7,935 nt of DNA, from NCBI GenBank assembly GCA_946621045.1, contig CAMOOA010000054.1:1-7935 (forward strand). The letters run 5' to 3'. This stretch comes from an uncultured Erysipelotrichaceae bacterium. Lineage in GTDB: Bacteria > Bacillota_I > Bacilli_A > Erysipelotrichales > Erysipelotrichaceae. This document shows positions 1 through 5,983 of the stretch, piece by piece. A model generated the notes under the pieces. That model was not told the DNA's origin, made no database searches, and saw only the letters and a program-made list of their open reading frames with translations. Position 1 is the stretch's first letter. Every line of letters starts with the position of its first letter. Position numbers and translations under genes: made by a program.

Positions 1-1529
1 TCTCCAAGGTGACCGGTGTGCCGATGGTGGATCTTGCGTCCAATGTCATGCTGGGGAAGGATCTTGTGTCGCTTGGATACGGAACCGGTCTGCATCCGAT
101 TCCGCCGTACAGCTGTGTCAAGGTGCCGGTCTTCTCGTTTGAAAAACTGAGTGACGCCAATTCGATCCTCGGACCGGAAATGAAGAGCACCGGTGAAGTG
201 CTCGGCATCGGAAGAACACTTCCCGAAGCGCTGTTCAAAGGTCTGACCGCCGCAGGGTTCCGTGTGCCGGATCTGCGCAGCCACGAACACAACGGCGTGC
301 TGATCAGTGTGGATACGCACGACTACCAGGAAATCCTGGATGTTGCACGCAAGCTCCATGATCTTGGCATGAAGCTGTATGCGACAACCGGTACGGCAGA
401 TACCATCCGGACCATGGGAATCGCAGTGACCTCTGTCGCAAATGCGACGGAAAATGATGAAATCATTCATCTGATGGAAGACGGAAAGCTCAGCTATATC
501 ATCTACACCGGTGCGGTGAAGGATGAAACGATGGGGGACTATACCGTTCTGCATCAGAAAGCGATGCTGCTGAATATTCCATGTCTGACCAGCGTCGATA
601 CGGCGGATGCGCTCTGCGACATGATCGCAAGCCATTACAGCGTGCATAATACCGAACTTGTGGATATCAACGCTATGCGCACCGCGGCGGAAGATATTCC
701 GTTTACCAAAATGCATGACTGCGGCAATGACTACATCTTCATTGAGAACTTTGACGGACGCATCACCAGTCCGGAATCACTCTGCGTCACACTGTGCGAA
801 CATCACTACGGCATCGGTGCGGACGGCATCGTGCTGATTGAACATTCCGATACGGCAGACGCAAAAATGCGCAGCTTCAACAGGGACGGAACCGAAGGCC
901 GCATGGCCGGCAACAACCTCCGCTGTATCGCAAAATATCTGTACGACAAAAAAATCGCGGTGAAGGATGTGATGTGCATCGAGACCGCAGAGGGAATCAA
1001 AACCGTTCATGTCTATACCAATAACGGCAGGGTCGGCACGGTATCCGTTGAGATGGGAGAGATCCACTGGAATGCAGAGCAGATTCCGGCGGAAGCTTCC
1101 GTGAATCCCATCGTGGATATGCCGTATGTGCTGAATGATGAAACTTACCGGATCACATGTCTTTCTGTCGGAAATCCGCACTGTGTGATCTTCCGGAAGG
1201 AGCTGGACGCACTGGATCTTGAACGGATCGGTCCGGCGCTTGAATATGCGCCGATCTTCCCGGACCGGGCAAACATCGAGTTTGTGCGCGTGGTGGACGC
1301 ATGTACGCTGCGGGTCCGTGTATGGGAGCGCGGTAACGGCGCTACGCTAGCCTGCGGAACCGGTGCCTGCGCCGCAGCCGCGGCAGCCGTGCGGCTCGGT
1401 TACTGCCGGGAAGGCGCGGATATTACGGTTAAACTGCCCGGCGGCGACATGTATGTCCGCATTGAAAACGACACCGTCACGCTGACCGGAGGCGCAGAAA
1501 TCGTGTTTGAAGGCACATTCCGCTACTGA
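1..1529 (+). CDS. carB-dapF: Carbamoyl-phosphate synthase large subunit C-terminus fused to diaminopimelate epimerase (5'-truncated by window)
   Basis: The reading frame is open from the window edge (codons begin at base 3, reading S-K then V-T-G-V-P), so the gene starts upstream. Numbering from the GTG at 9, residues 1-85 match the end of the second ATP-grasp half of CarB (PPYSCVKVPVF, LGPEMKSTGEVLGIGRT). Residues 93-223 are the MGS-like allosteric domain (ATTGTADT, CLTSVDTADAL). CarB makes carbamoyl phosphate from bicarbonate, ATP and glutamine-derived ammonia. With no stop codon, residues 230-506 then form a full-length DapF, which interconverts LL- and meso-diaminopimelate: MHDCGNDY at 235-242, HYGIGADGIVL, GNPH (His391), FPDRANIEF, ERG (Glu440), ACGTGAC (Cys449). 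The first catalytic cysteine, normally in a CGNG motif, is Ala300 (MAGNNLRC), and the usual GxGET reads GNGAT. The join is tight: CarB's terminal helix ends near 222 and DapF starts about 8 residues later. Both identities are secure; whether the epimerase is active is open. Confidence 0.93.
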   Translation, partial: SKVTGVPMVDLASNVMLGKDLVSLGYGTGLHPIPPYSCVKVPVFSFEKLSDANSILGPEMKSTGEVLGIGRTLPEALFKGLTAAGFRVPDLRSHEHNGVLISVDTHDYQEILDVARKLHDLGMKLYATTGTADTIRTMGIAVTSVANATENDEIIHLMEDGKLSYIIYTGAVKDETMGDYTVLHQKAMLLNIPCLTSVDTADALCDMIASHYSVHNTELVDINAMRTAAEDIPFTKMHDCGNDYIFIENFDGRITSPESLCVTLCEHHYGIGADGIVLIEHSDTADAKMRSFNRDGTEGRMAGNNLRCIAKYLYDKKIAVKDVMCIETAEGIKTVHVYTNNGRVGTVSVEMGEIHWNAEQIPAEASVNPIVDMPYVLNDETYRITCLSVGNPHCVIFRKELDALDLERIGPALEYAPIFPDRANIEFVRVVDACTLRVRVWERGNGATLACGTGACAAAAAAVRLGYCREGADITVKLPGGDMYVRIENDTVTLTGGAEIVFEGTFRY

Positions 1530-1537
1530 ACCATAAG

Positions 1538-1585
1538 AAAAGTTCGAGTCCTCTTACCTTAATGAGAGAAGAATCGAACTTTTTT
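1538..1585. terminator. Bidirectional intrinsic terminator between convergent genes
   Basis: AAAAGTTCGA (1538-1547) is the exact reverse complement of TCGAACTTTT (1574-1583). An inner CTCT/AGAG pairing (1551-1554 with 1565-1568) extends the hairpin. A T run (1580-1585) follows on the plus strand and an A run (1538-1541) serves the minus strand, so it fits both the carB-dapF fusion ending at 1529 and the dehydrogenase gene ending at 1594. Confidence 0.85.
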
Positions 1586-1593
1586 ATGCTGGA

Positions 1594-3096
1594 TCAGTCT
1601 CTGCGGAACAGATCTCTGGTATAGACCTTTTCCTTTACATCATCCAGTGCGGAATCGTAACGGTTGGCGATGATGCAGCTGCTCTGCTTTTTGAATTTTT
1701 GCAGGTTGTTGACGACCTTGCTGCCGAAGAAGGTGGTGCCGTCCTGCAGGGTCGGCTCATAGATGATGACGGATGCGCCTTTTGCCTTGATCCGCTTCAT
1801 GATTCCCTGAATGGAAGACTGGCGGAAGTTGTCGCTGTTGGACTTCATGGTCAGCCGGTAGACACCGATCGTAATGTTGTTTGCGGTGATCTCAAATTCA
1901 GAATCATATGAGGAGCCAAGGCTGTAGGCGCCGGCAATTTCCAGAACGCGTCCGGCAATGTAATCCTTTCTGGTGGAATTGCTGCGGACGATCGCTTCAA
2001 TCAGATTTTCCGGTACATCCTGATAATTGGCGAGAAGCTGTTTGGTATCTTTCGGAAGGCAGTATCCGCCGTAACCGAAGCTCGGGTTGTTGTAATGGGT
2101 GCCGATGCGCGGGTCGAGGCATACTCCGTCAATAATGTCCTTTGTGCTGAGCTGTTTGGACTCGGCATAGGTGTCCAGTTCATTAAAGAAGGAGACGCGA
2201 AGCGCGAGATAGGTGTTCGCAAACAGCTTGACCGCCTCGGCTTCCGTAAGACCCATGATCAGTGTCCGGACATCGGGCTTGAGCGAGGCTTCCTTAAGCA
2301 GGGAGACAAAGGTGCCGGCGACTGAACGGTTCTCCGGATCGGCTGTGTCGCAGCCGACGATGATCCTGGAAGGGTAAAGATTGTCATAGAGCGCTTTTGA
2401 TTCGCGGAGGAACTCCGGACTGAATAGAATGCGGGAGGTGTGATACTTTGCGCGGAGCGAGGCAGTATAGCCGACCGGAATCGTGGATTTGATGATCATT
2501 ACCGGGATGTCTTCCGGTGTCTTGTCCTGATTGACCTCGAGAACAAGTTCGATCACGCTTTCCACTGCGGAAGTGTCAAAATAGTTCTTTTTCGGATCAT
2601 AGTTCGTCGGTGTCGCAATAATGATGAAATCGGCATTGCGGTATGCATCTCTTCCGTCTGTCACAGCGGTGAGATCGAGCTCTTTTTCCTGCAGGTACTG
2701 CTCAATATATGCGTCCTGAATCGGGGAGATGCGCCGGTTGATCTGATCCACTTTTTCGGGAATGATATCCACCGCCGTAACATGATTCTTCCGGGAAAGC
2801 AGAACCGCAAGCGAGAGTCCGACATAGCCGGTGCCGGCTACCGCGATATTCAGCGGCGGAAGCACGGATTCACCCGGTTCCGGAACCTCTTCAAACACTT
2901 CGCTGATATCAAAGGAAAGCGCGGCGGAAAGCGCCTCCAGCTGAGCGATGGAAGGGGTGTACTCACTCCGTTCAATATGCGAAAGCATCGCGCGGTGGAT
3001 GCCTGTCGCATCGGCGAGTTCCTGCTGTTTCATGCCTTTTTCTTTCCTCGCGCTGCGGATCAGCTCCGCAAGTCTGTCCCGGGAAAACTGTTTCAT
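1594..3096 (-). CDS. UDP-glucose 6-dehydrogenase family protein with N-terminal XRE-type HTH domain
   Basis: A 500-residue protein with two parts. Residues about 8-64 are an XRE/Cro-like helix-turn-helix ([20 protein letters not shown], then [20 protein letters not shown]). After a short Glu/Pro linker, residues 82-500 are a complete UDP-glucose/GDP-mannose dehydrogenase: NAD-binding GTGYVG at 88-93, KST at 203-205, SPEFLRES at 226-233, the conserved Lys290 and Asn294 of [14 protein letters not shown], the catalytic cysteine Cys346 in [11 protein letters not shown], and a C-terminal UDP-binding domain from about 400. The family oxidises UDP-sugars twice at C6, using NAD, to give UDP-uronates for capsule or wall polymers. 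UDP-glucose is the likeliest substrate but is not proven. The ATG at 3096 has GAGGAG eight bases upstream, and no good start lies between the two domains, so the HTH belongs to the protein. No other polysaccharide genes are nearby. The HTH suggests autoregulation or another moonlighting DNA-binding role, which is inference. Confidence 0.92.
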   Translation of the reverse strand: MKQFSRDRLAELIRSARKEKGMKQQELADATGIHRAMLSHIERSEYTPSIAQLEALSAALSFDISEVFEEVPEPGESVLPPLNIAVAGTGYVGLSLAVLLSRKNHVTAVDIIPEKVDQINRRISPIQDAYIEQYLQEKELDLTAVTDGRDAYRNADFIIIATPTNYDPKKNYFDTSAVESVIELVLEVNQDKTPEDIPVMIIKSTIPVGYTASLRAKYHTSRILFSPEFLRESKALYDNLYPSRIIVGCDTADPENRSVAGTFVSLLKEASLKPDVRTLIMGLTEAEAVKLFANTYLALRVSFFNELDTYAESKQLSTKDIIDGVCLDPRIGTHYNNPSFGYGGYCLPKDTKQLLANYQDVPENLIEAIVRSNSTRKDYIAGRVLEIAGAYSLGSSYDSEFEITANNITIGVYRLTMKSNSDNFRQSSIQGIMKRIKAKGASVIIYEPTLQDGTTFFGSKVVNNLQKFKKQSSCIIANRYDSALDDVKEKVYTRDLFRRD

Positions 3097-3104
3097 ATCA
3101 CTGT

Positions 3105-3110
3105 CTCCTC
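3105..3110 (-). promoter_or_regulatory. Ribosome binding site of the HTH-dehydrogenase gene
   Basis: On the minus strand GAGGAG lies eight bases before the ATG at 3096. It fixes the start ahead of the HTH domain and supports one fused protein. Confidence 0.8.
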
Positions 3111-3139
3111 ATCTGAAATGTTACATCTGATAACACGAA

Positions 3140-3163
3140 ATCAATCTTTTTGAGTTGATTGAT
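3140..3163. promoter_or_regulatory. Inverted repeat in the leader of the HTH-dehydrogenase gene (possible operator)
   Basis: ATCAATC (3140-3146) and GATTGAT (3157-3163) form a perfect 7-base inverted repeat with a 10-base spacer. It sits between the predicted -10 box and the start codon. It could be the binding site of the gene's own HTH domain or an mRNA hairpin. AT-rich repeats of this length also occur by chance, so this is tentative. Confidence 0.35.
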
Positions 3164-3211
3164 GTATGATGAGCATAACAGATATCATCGGGATGTGCAA
3201 TGAATAATAAC

Positions 3212-3217
3212 ATTATA
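3212..3217 (-). promoter_or_regulatory. -10 box for the HTH-dehydrogenase gene
   Basis: On the minus strand this reads TATAAT, a perfect sigma-A -10 box. The -35 region, 17 bases upstream, is poor (AAAAAC), so the promoter may need an activator or rely on the -10. The predicted leader is roughly 110 bases long. Confidence 0.5.
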
Positions 3218-3264
3218 CAGGAAGAAACGTTGCTGTTTTTGGAAAAAATGTTGTGAATCGTAAC

Positions 3265-3293
3265 GAAAAGGTCATCGCCGGGATGACCTTTTC
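3265..3293. terminator. Intrinsic terminator after the gamma-carbonic anhydrase gene
   Basis: A perfect 12-bp stem, GAAAAGGTCATC (3265-3276) with GATGACCTTTTC (3282-3293), closes a 5-base loop. It lies just past the stop codon at 3302. The T run is inside the stem arm (CCTTTTC on the minus strand). It separates the carbonic anhydrase transcript from the downstream dehydrogenase gene, which has its own promoter. Confidence 0.75.
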
Positions 3294-3301
3294 CGAATCT
3301 C

Positions 3302-3805
3302 TTACTCTGTTTTAGAAAGCTGTTCTTCCGCAAGATCAATATAATGCAGGGCTGCTTTTTCCATCTGTGCGGCAATACCCGGGACATCTTCACTGACGAT
3401 CGTTCCGGGAACGCCCATGACGATACTGCCGGGAGGAATAACGGTTCCCTTGGTCACAACACAGCCGGCTGCGATGACGCTGCCTTCACCGATTACCGCA
3501 TCATCCATTACGGTTGAATGCATGCCGATCAGGCAGCAAGGCTCAATATGACAGCCGTGAAGAATGGCACTGTGACCGACAGTCACATCATGACCGACAA
3601 AAGTTTCTTCATGGATGGTTACATTGTCCTGAATATTCGTCCGCTCACCGATTGTGATCTTTCCGGAATCTCCCCGCAGGACCGCGTTGTACCAGATACT
3701 GGCGCCGGCTTGTATTTCCACGTCTCCGGTGATCACCGCAGTTTCTGCGATATAGGAACCTGTTTCAATTACAGGCGTCTTTCCGAATGCGGCTCTGATA
3801 ATCAT
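3302..3805 (-). CDS. Gamma-carbonic anhydrase family protein (hexapeptide-repeat, left-handed beta-helix)
   Basis: A 167-residue protein built mostly of hexapeptide repeats, the normal length for the YrdA/PaaY-like gamma-carbonic anhydrase group. Visible family features are IWYNAVLRGD (37-46, with the conserved Arg and Asp), NIQDNVTIH (57-65), VGHSAILHGC (77-85) and a C-terminal helical tail. His65, His78 and His83 fall where the three metal-binding histidines sit, so metal binding is likely. The family hydrates carbon dioxide reversibly, but many members have weak or unproven activity, so the true substrate is uncertain. The ATG at 3805 was chosen because GGAGGT lies eight bases upstream. 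An ATG at 3889 would add 28 residues unlike the family and has no ribosome binding site. The gene is divergent from the MATE transporter and has its own terminator. Confidence 0.9.
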   Translation of the reverse strand: MIIRAAFGKTPVIETGSYIAETAVITGDVEIQAGASIWYNAVLRGDSGKITIGERTNIQDNVTIHEETFVGHDVTVGHSAILHGCHIEPCCLIGMHSTVMDDAVIGEGSVIAAGCVVTKGTVIPPGSIVMGVPGTIVSEDVPGIAAQMEKAALHYIDLAEEQLSKTE

Positions 3806-3813
3806 CTGGCTGT

Positions 3814-3819
3814 ACCTCC
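3814..3819 (-). promoter_or_regulatory. Ribosome binding site of the gamma-carbonic anhydrase gene
   Basis: GGAGGT on the minus strand, eight bases before the ATG at 3805. It settles the start against the upstream in-frame ATG at 3889. Confidence 0.85.
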
Positions 3820-3839
3820 GCTGGTGTTCTTTCGGTCTG

Positions 3840-3868
3840 ATTGTAACGTGATGAGTATTTTTTTTAAA
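3840..3868 (-). promoter_or_regulatory. Promoter of the gamma-carbonic anhydrase gene
   Basis: On the minus strand, TTTAAA (3863-3868) and TACAAT (3840-3845) are 17 bases apart. They match the sigma-A -35 in 4 of 6 and the -10 in 5 of 6 positions. The predicted leader is about 28 bases and contains the GGAGGT site. Confidence 0.5.
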
Positions 3869-3871
3869 GCA

Positions 3872-3880
3872 TGGTAGACT
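3872..3880 (+). promoter_or_regulatory. Extended -10 promoter close to the MATE start codon
   Basis: TGGTAGACT fits an extended -10 pattern (TG-N then TAGACT, 4 of 6 to TATAAT). Transcription would begin about 7 bases later, practically at the ATG at 3888, giving a leaderless or near-leaderless mRNA. No good -35 is seen. Confidence 0.3.
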
Positions 3881-3887
3881 GTAGGAC

Positions 3888-5246
3888 ATGAGATTTCCGC
3901 GTGCAAGAGAAGGATTCTACCGGGAACTGTGGGTCCTGGTATTTCCGATTGTGATTCAGAACCTGATCACCTCTGCGGTAACGATGGCCGATGTGCTGAT
4001 GCTGGGAAGGGTATCTCAGACGGCGCTCTCCGCTTCTTCGCTTGCCGGGCAGGTGATGTTTTTACTGTCCATGCTGTATTTCGGACTGGCATCTGCGATC
4101 ACGATTCTTTCGAGTCAGTACTGGGGGAAGCAGGACAGGGATACCGTCTCCGGAATTTTCGGCATCGGTCTGATCATCTCGATGTCGGTGTCGCTGTTTG
4201 CGGCAGTCATGGCGTTCTTTTTCCCGGTTACCGTGATGTCATTCTGGACCAACGTTCCGGAACTGCAGAAGGAAGGGGCAGCATATCTGCGCTATGCGGC
4301 ACTGTCATACTGCTTTCTCGGAATAACCCAGCCGTATTTTGCGACAATGAAAAGCTGTGAGCGCGTAAAGCTGTCCATGCGTGTATCTATGATTGCACTG
4401 GGCTCCAATGTGATTCTCAATGCAATTCTGATCTTCGGTCTTCTCGGCATGCCTGCGATGGGAATCAGGGGCGCAGCGCTTGCGACGACGATCTCACGCG
4501 GTATTGAATTTGCGGTATGCCTGTATGATTCTGCGACGCAGGAATGCTTCAAAACCGATGCGGCGCATGTATTCCGCATTCCGCAGGAACTGATAAAAGA
4601 TTTCATGCATTATTCCGGTCCGGCACTTGTGAACGACATGTTATGGGCGCTTGCCTATAACATGAACTCCGTGATCATGGGACATCTCGGAAGTGATATC
4701 GTTGCCGCGAATTCAGTGGTGACCGTAGCAAGAGATGTGATCACTACCGTGGGATTCGGAATTGCATCCGCGTCATCGATTCTTCTCGGCAAGGAAATCG
4801 GGGCCAATCAGCTCAGCCTTGCGAAAGAAGACGCAAAGAACATTTTCCGCACTGCGTTTCTGGCATCCCTGGTTCAGGGTGCAGTTCTGTTCTGTATGAT
4901 TCCGGTTGTGCCGAAGCTTGTGATCCTGAGTGATACTGCCGGAAGCTATCTTCGCAGCATGCTGGGAATCAGCTGTATCTACCAGATCGGGCAGGTGATG
5001 AACACGCTGCTCATTGCCTCCTTCTTCCGCTGCGGGGGCGATTCCAAGTACGGTCTGAGGCTTGATCTTTTCAGCATGTGGGGCGTCAGTGTTCCACTTG
5101 CCCTGATCGGCGCGTTCGTGCTCCGTCTGAATCCTCTTGCGGTATATTGCCTGATGTGTCTTGATGAGTTTGTAAAGCTTCCGTTTGCGCTGCATCACTA
5201 TACGCACGGCAAATGGATCCGCAATCTTACCAGGGAATTTGACTGA
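3888..5246 (+). CDS. MATE family multidrug/metabolite efflux transporter
   Basis: A 452-residue, strongly hydrophobic membrane protein with about 12 transmembrane segments in two homologous halves, the usual MATE size. The first half opens with LVFPIVIQNLITSA and ADVLMLGRVS (17-43). The second half repeats the pattern with GPALVNDML and NSVIMGHLGSDIVAANS (244-276). FFRCGGDSKYGLRLDL, followed by MWGVSVPLALIG (379-408), is a typical MATE late-helix signature. MATE proteins export cationic drugs or metabolites using sodium or proton gradients; the substrate cannot be told from sequence. A TAG at 3882-3884 closes the frame just upstream and no other start precedes helix 1, so the ATG at 3888 must be used. 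No properly spaced ribosome binding site is present: the only AGGA is one base from the ATG. It is transcribed alone and ends at a strong terminator. Confidence 0.92.
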   Translation: MRFPRAREGFYRELWVLVFPIVIQNLITSAVTMADVLMLGRVSQTALSASSLAGQVMFLLSMLYFGLASAITILSSQYWGKQDRDTVSGIFGIGLIISMSVSLFAAVMAFFFPVTVMSFWTNVPELQKEGAAYLRYAALSYCFLGITQPYFATMKSCERVKLSMRVSMIALGSNVILNAILIFGLLGMPAMGIRGAALATTISRGIEFAVCLYDSATQECFKTDAAHVFRIPQELIKDFMHYSGPALVNDMLWALAYNMNSVIMGHLGSDIVAANSVVTVARDVITTVGFGIASASSILLGKEIGANQLSLAKEDAKNIFRTAFLASLVQGAVLFCMIPVVPKLVILSDTAGSYLRSMLGISCIYQIGQVMNTLLIASFFRCGGDSKYGLRLDLFSMWGVSVPLALIGAFVLRLNPLAVYCLMCLDEFVKLPFALHHYTHGKWIRNLTREFD

Positions 5247-5301
5247 TCACATTCAATGCGCATGTCTCCTGTATTGCCCGGTCGACAATCGGAAAAAATT
5301 A

Positions 5302-5344
5302 AAAAGAAGGATTATCCGGCTCCCGGTCCTGTAATCCTTCTTTT
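5302..5344. terminator. Strong bidirectional terminator between the MATE gene and the small zinc-ribbon gene
   Basis: A perfect 13-bp outer stem, AAAAGAAGGATTA (5302-5314) with TAATCCTTCTTTT (5332-5344), encloses a CCGG/CCGG inner pairing. T residues close the plus-strand side. On the minus strand the A-rich stretch at 5293-5305 becomes a long T tract, so it also serves the small gene ending at 5364. Confidence 0.88.
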
Positions 5345-5363
5345 AAGTCTTGTGAACTTTGCC

Positions 5364-5567
5364 TTATGCAATTCCCCGGTCAAGAAGAGCATCGGATCTT
5401 CCGCAATACGGACACTTTCCTTTACCCGGTCCGGCAGGCTGTCTGAATTCCTTCTGACAGTGTGAGCAGTACATGATGAAAACAATACGGCGTCTTCCGT
5501 CTTCACCGCCTGTGACTTCTTCCATCTGATTGGATTCAACCTGATCTATTTTTTCAATCGTTTCCAT
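5364..5567 (-). CDS. Small peptide with double-glycine leader-like N-terminus and four-cysteine zinc-ribbon-like C-terminus
   Basis: A 67-residue peptide I cannot assign to a named family. Residues 1-21 are short, acidic and polar and end in QMEEVTGG (14-21). This resembles the double-glycine leaders cut by C39-peptidase exporters in bacteriocin and other peptide systems. Residues 22-67 are basic at first (EDGRRR), then have a hydrophobic stretch (IVFIMY) and two CxxC pairs, Cys34/Cys37 and Cys52/Cys55, 14 residues apart: a zinc-ribbon or rubredoxin-like knuckle. The ATG at 5567 is preferred; a TTG at 5591 would add eight residues. Neither has a strong ribosome binding site (only GAG 9 bases before the ATG). 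Support for a real gene is the organised protein sequence and the terminator directly behind it. No protease, exporter or modifying enzyme is in the window, and the convergent MATE gene is not known to export such peptides. It could equally be an intracellular zinc-binding protein whose VTGG is a coincidence. Confidence 0.68.
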   Translation of the reverse strand: METIEKIDQVESNQMEEVTGGEDGRRRIVFIMYCSHCQKEFRQPAGPGKGKCPYCGRSDALLDRGIA

Positions 5568-5626
5568 GTTTTTTTCTCTATTCTTTATCAATTCTCAGCT
5601 TACATGAAAAAGTGAAAAATGGTTCT

Positions 5627-5649
5627 GCGGGAGGTACTGTTACCTCCGC
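5627..5649 (-). other. Hairpin in the leader of the small zinc-ribbon gene
   Basis: GCGGGAGGTA (5627-5636) pairs with TACCTCCGC (5641-5649) around a 4-base loop, with one bulged G. On the minus strand a T5 run (5619-5615) follows 7 bases after the stem. It resembles an attenuator or terminator, but the gap to the T run is longer than in ordinary intrinsic terminators. Confidence 0.4.
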
Positions 5650-5667
5650 TCAGTAACTTACTCTAAC

Positions 5668-5673
5668 AATATA
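5668..5673 (-). promoter_or_regulatory. Candidate -10 box for the small zinc-ribbon gene
   Basis: On the minus strand this reads TATATT (5 of 6 to consensus). The -35 region is poor. Transcription from here would give a leader of about 95 bases containing the 5627-5649 hairpin. Confidence 0.3.
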
Positions 5674-5694
5674 ACGTTAAGGGAAAACAACAAA

Positions 5695-5714
5695 GCCCGC
5701 ATTCTTATGTGCGG
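5695..5714 (-). terminator. Weak terminator-like hairpin without an assigned gene
   Basis: On the minus strand CCGCA (5714-5710) pairs with TGCGG (5701-5697) around an 8-base loop, followed by GCTTTGTTGTTTT. The stem is short and the T tract is interrupted. If real, it would end an unidentified minus-strand transcript from within 5720-5930. Confidence 0.22.
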
Positions 5715-5933
5715 ATGTACAGGGGTGATAACTGCCGGTATGGTTATGCATTATGAGAGGTCTTACACGCATCTTTGACTCTGCAATGTCCGCGTGCACC
5801 ATTTGATGCCTGACTGTCCCGGCCCGCAACAGGGACTGTTTCACAATCGTTCCGCTCAGGAAGACCGGTTTTAAGGTTCTTATTAATAAACTGGTTTTCT
5901 TTATCCTTACAAAGTTTTTTTCCTGATGTCACA

Positions 5934-5957
5934 GAAAAAGATGATATGCTCTTTTTC
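5934..5957 (+). promoter_or_regulatory. Promoter of the nucleotidase gene with inverted repeat across the -10
   Basis: TGATATGCT (5942-5950) fits an extended -10 (TG-N-TATGCT); no clear -35 is seen. Perfect 8-base arms GAAAAAGA (5934-5941) and TCTTTTTC (5950-5957) flank it symmetrically, so the -10 lies in the spacer of an inverted repeat. That is a plausible operator layout for a repressor. The regulator is unknown and the -10 match is modest. Confidence 0.35.
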
Positions 5958-5983
5958 GAACTTAACGCAGAGGAATCAGATCT

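Larger units (their letters stand above)
5568..5983. other. Intergenic stretch without a convincing gene
   Basis: About 415 bases between the small zinc-ribbon gene (-) and the nucleotidase gene (+). They carry the leader and probable promoter of the former, a hairpin at 5627-5649, a weak terminator-like hairpin at 5695-5714, and the promoter region of the nucleotidase gene. The central part, about 5720-5920, has only small open frames without ribosome binding sites. It also has a GACTGT direct repeat (5812-5817, 5835-5840) and a GTCCC/GGGAC pairing (5816-5820 with 5832-5836). I recognise no known riboswitch or small RNA family. Confidence 0.5.

Noticed and set aside
675..1529. A separate dapF gene starting at the internal ATG at 675 or 711
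   Set aside because: No ribosome binding site precedes either ATG and the upstream CarB frame runs through without a stop, so a fusion is the simpler reading. Internal initiation cannot be fully excluded.
1594..2865. A separate dehydrogenase starting at the GTG of residue 78, making the HTH an upstream gene
   Set aside because: There is no stop between the domains and the nearest purine-rich sequence is too far from that GTG; the ATG at 3096 has a strong site.
2440..3153. A 237-codon plus-strand frame
   Set aside because: It lies opposite the HTH-dehydrogenase, whose motifs are clear; it has no family features and is an antisense shadow.
3806..3889. A 28-residue N-terminal extension of the gamma-carbonic anhydrase from an ATG at 3889
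   Set aside because: The extension is unlike the family, has no ribosome binding site and overlaps the promoter. The ATG at 3805 has GGAGGT at ideal spacing.
5744..5932. A 62-codon minus-strand frame with four cysteines
   Set aside because: It starts with GTG, has no ribosome binding site and shows no recognisable motif. Kept only as part of the unexplained intergenic region.
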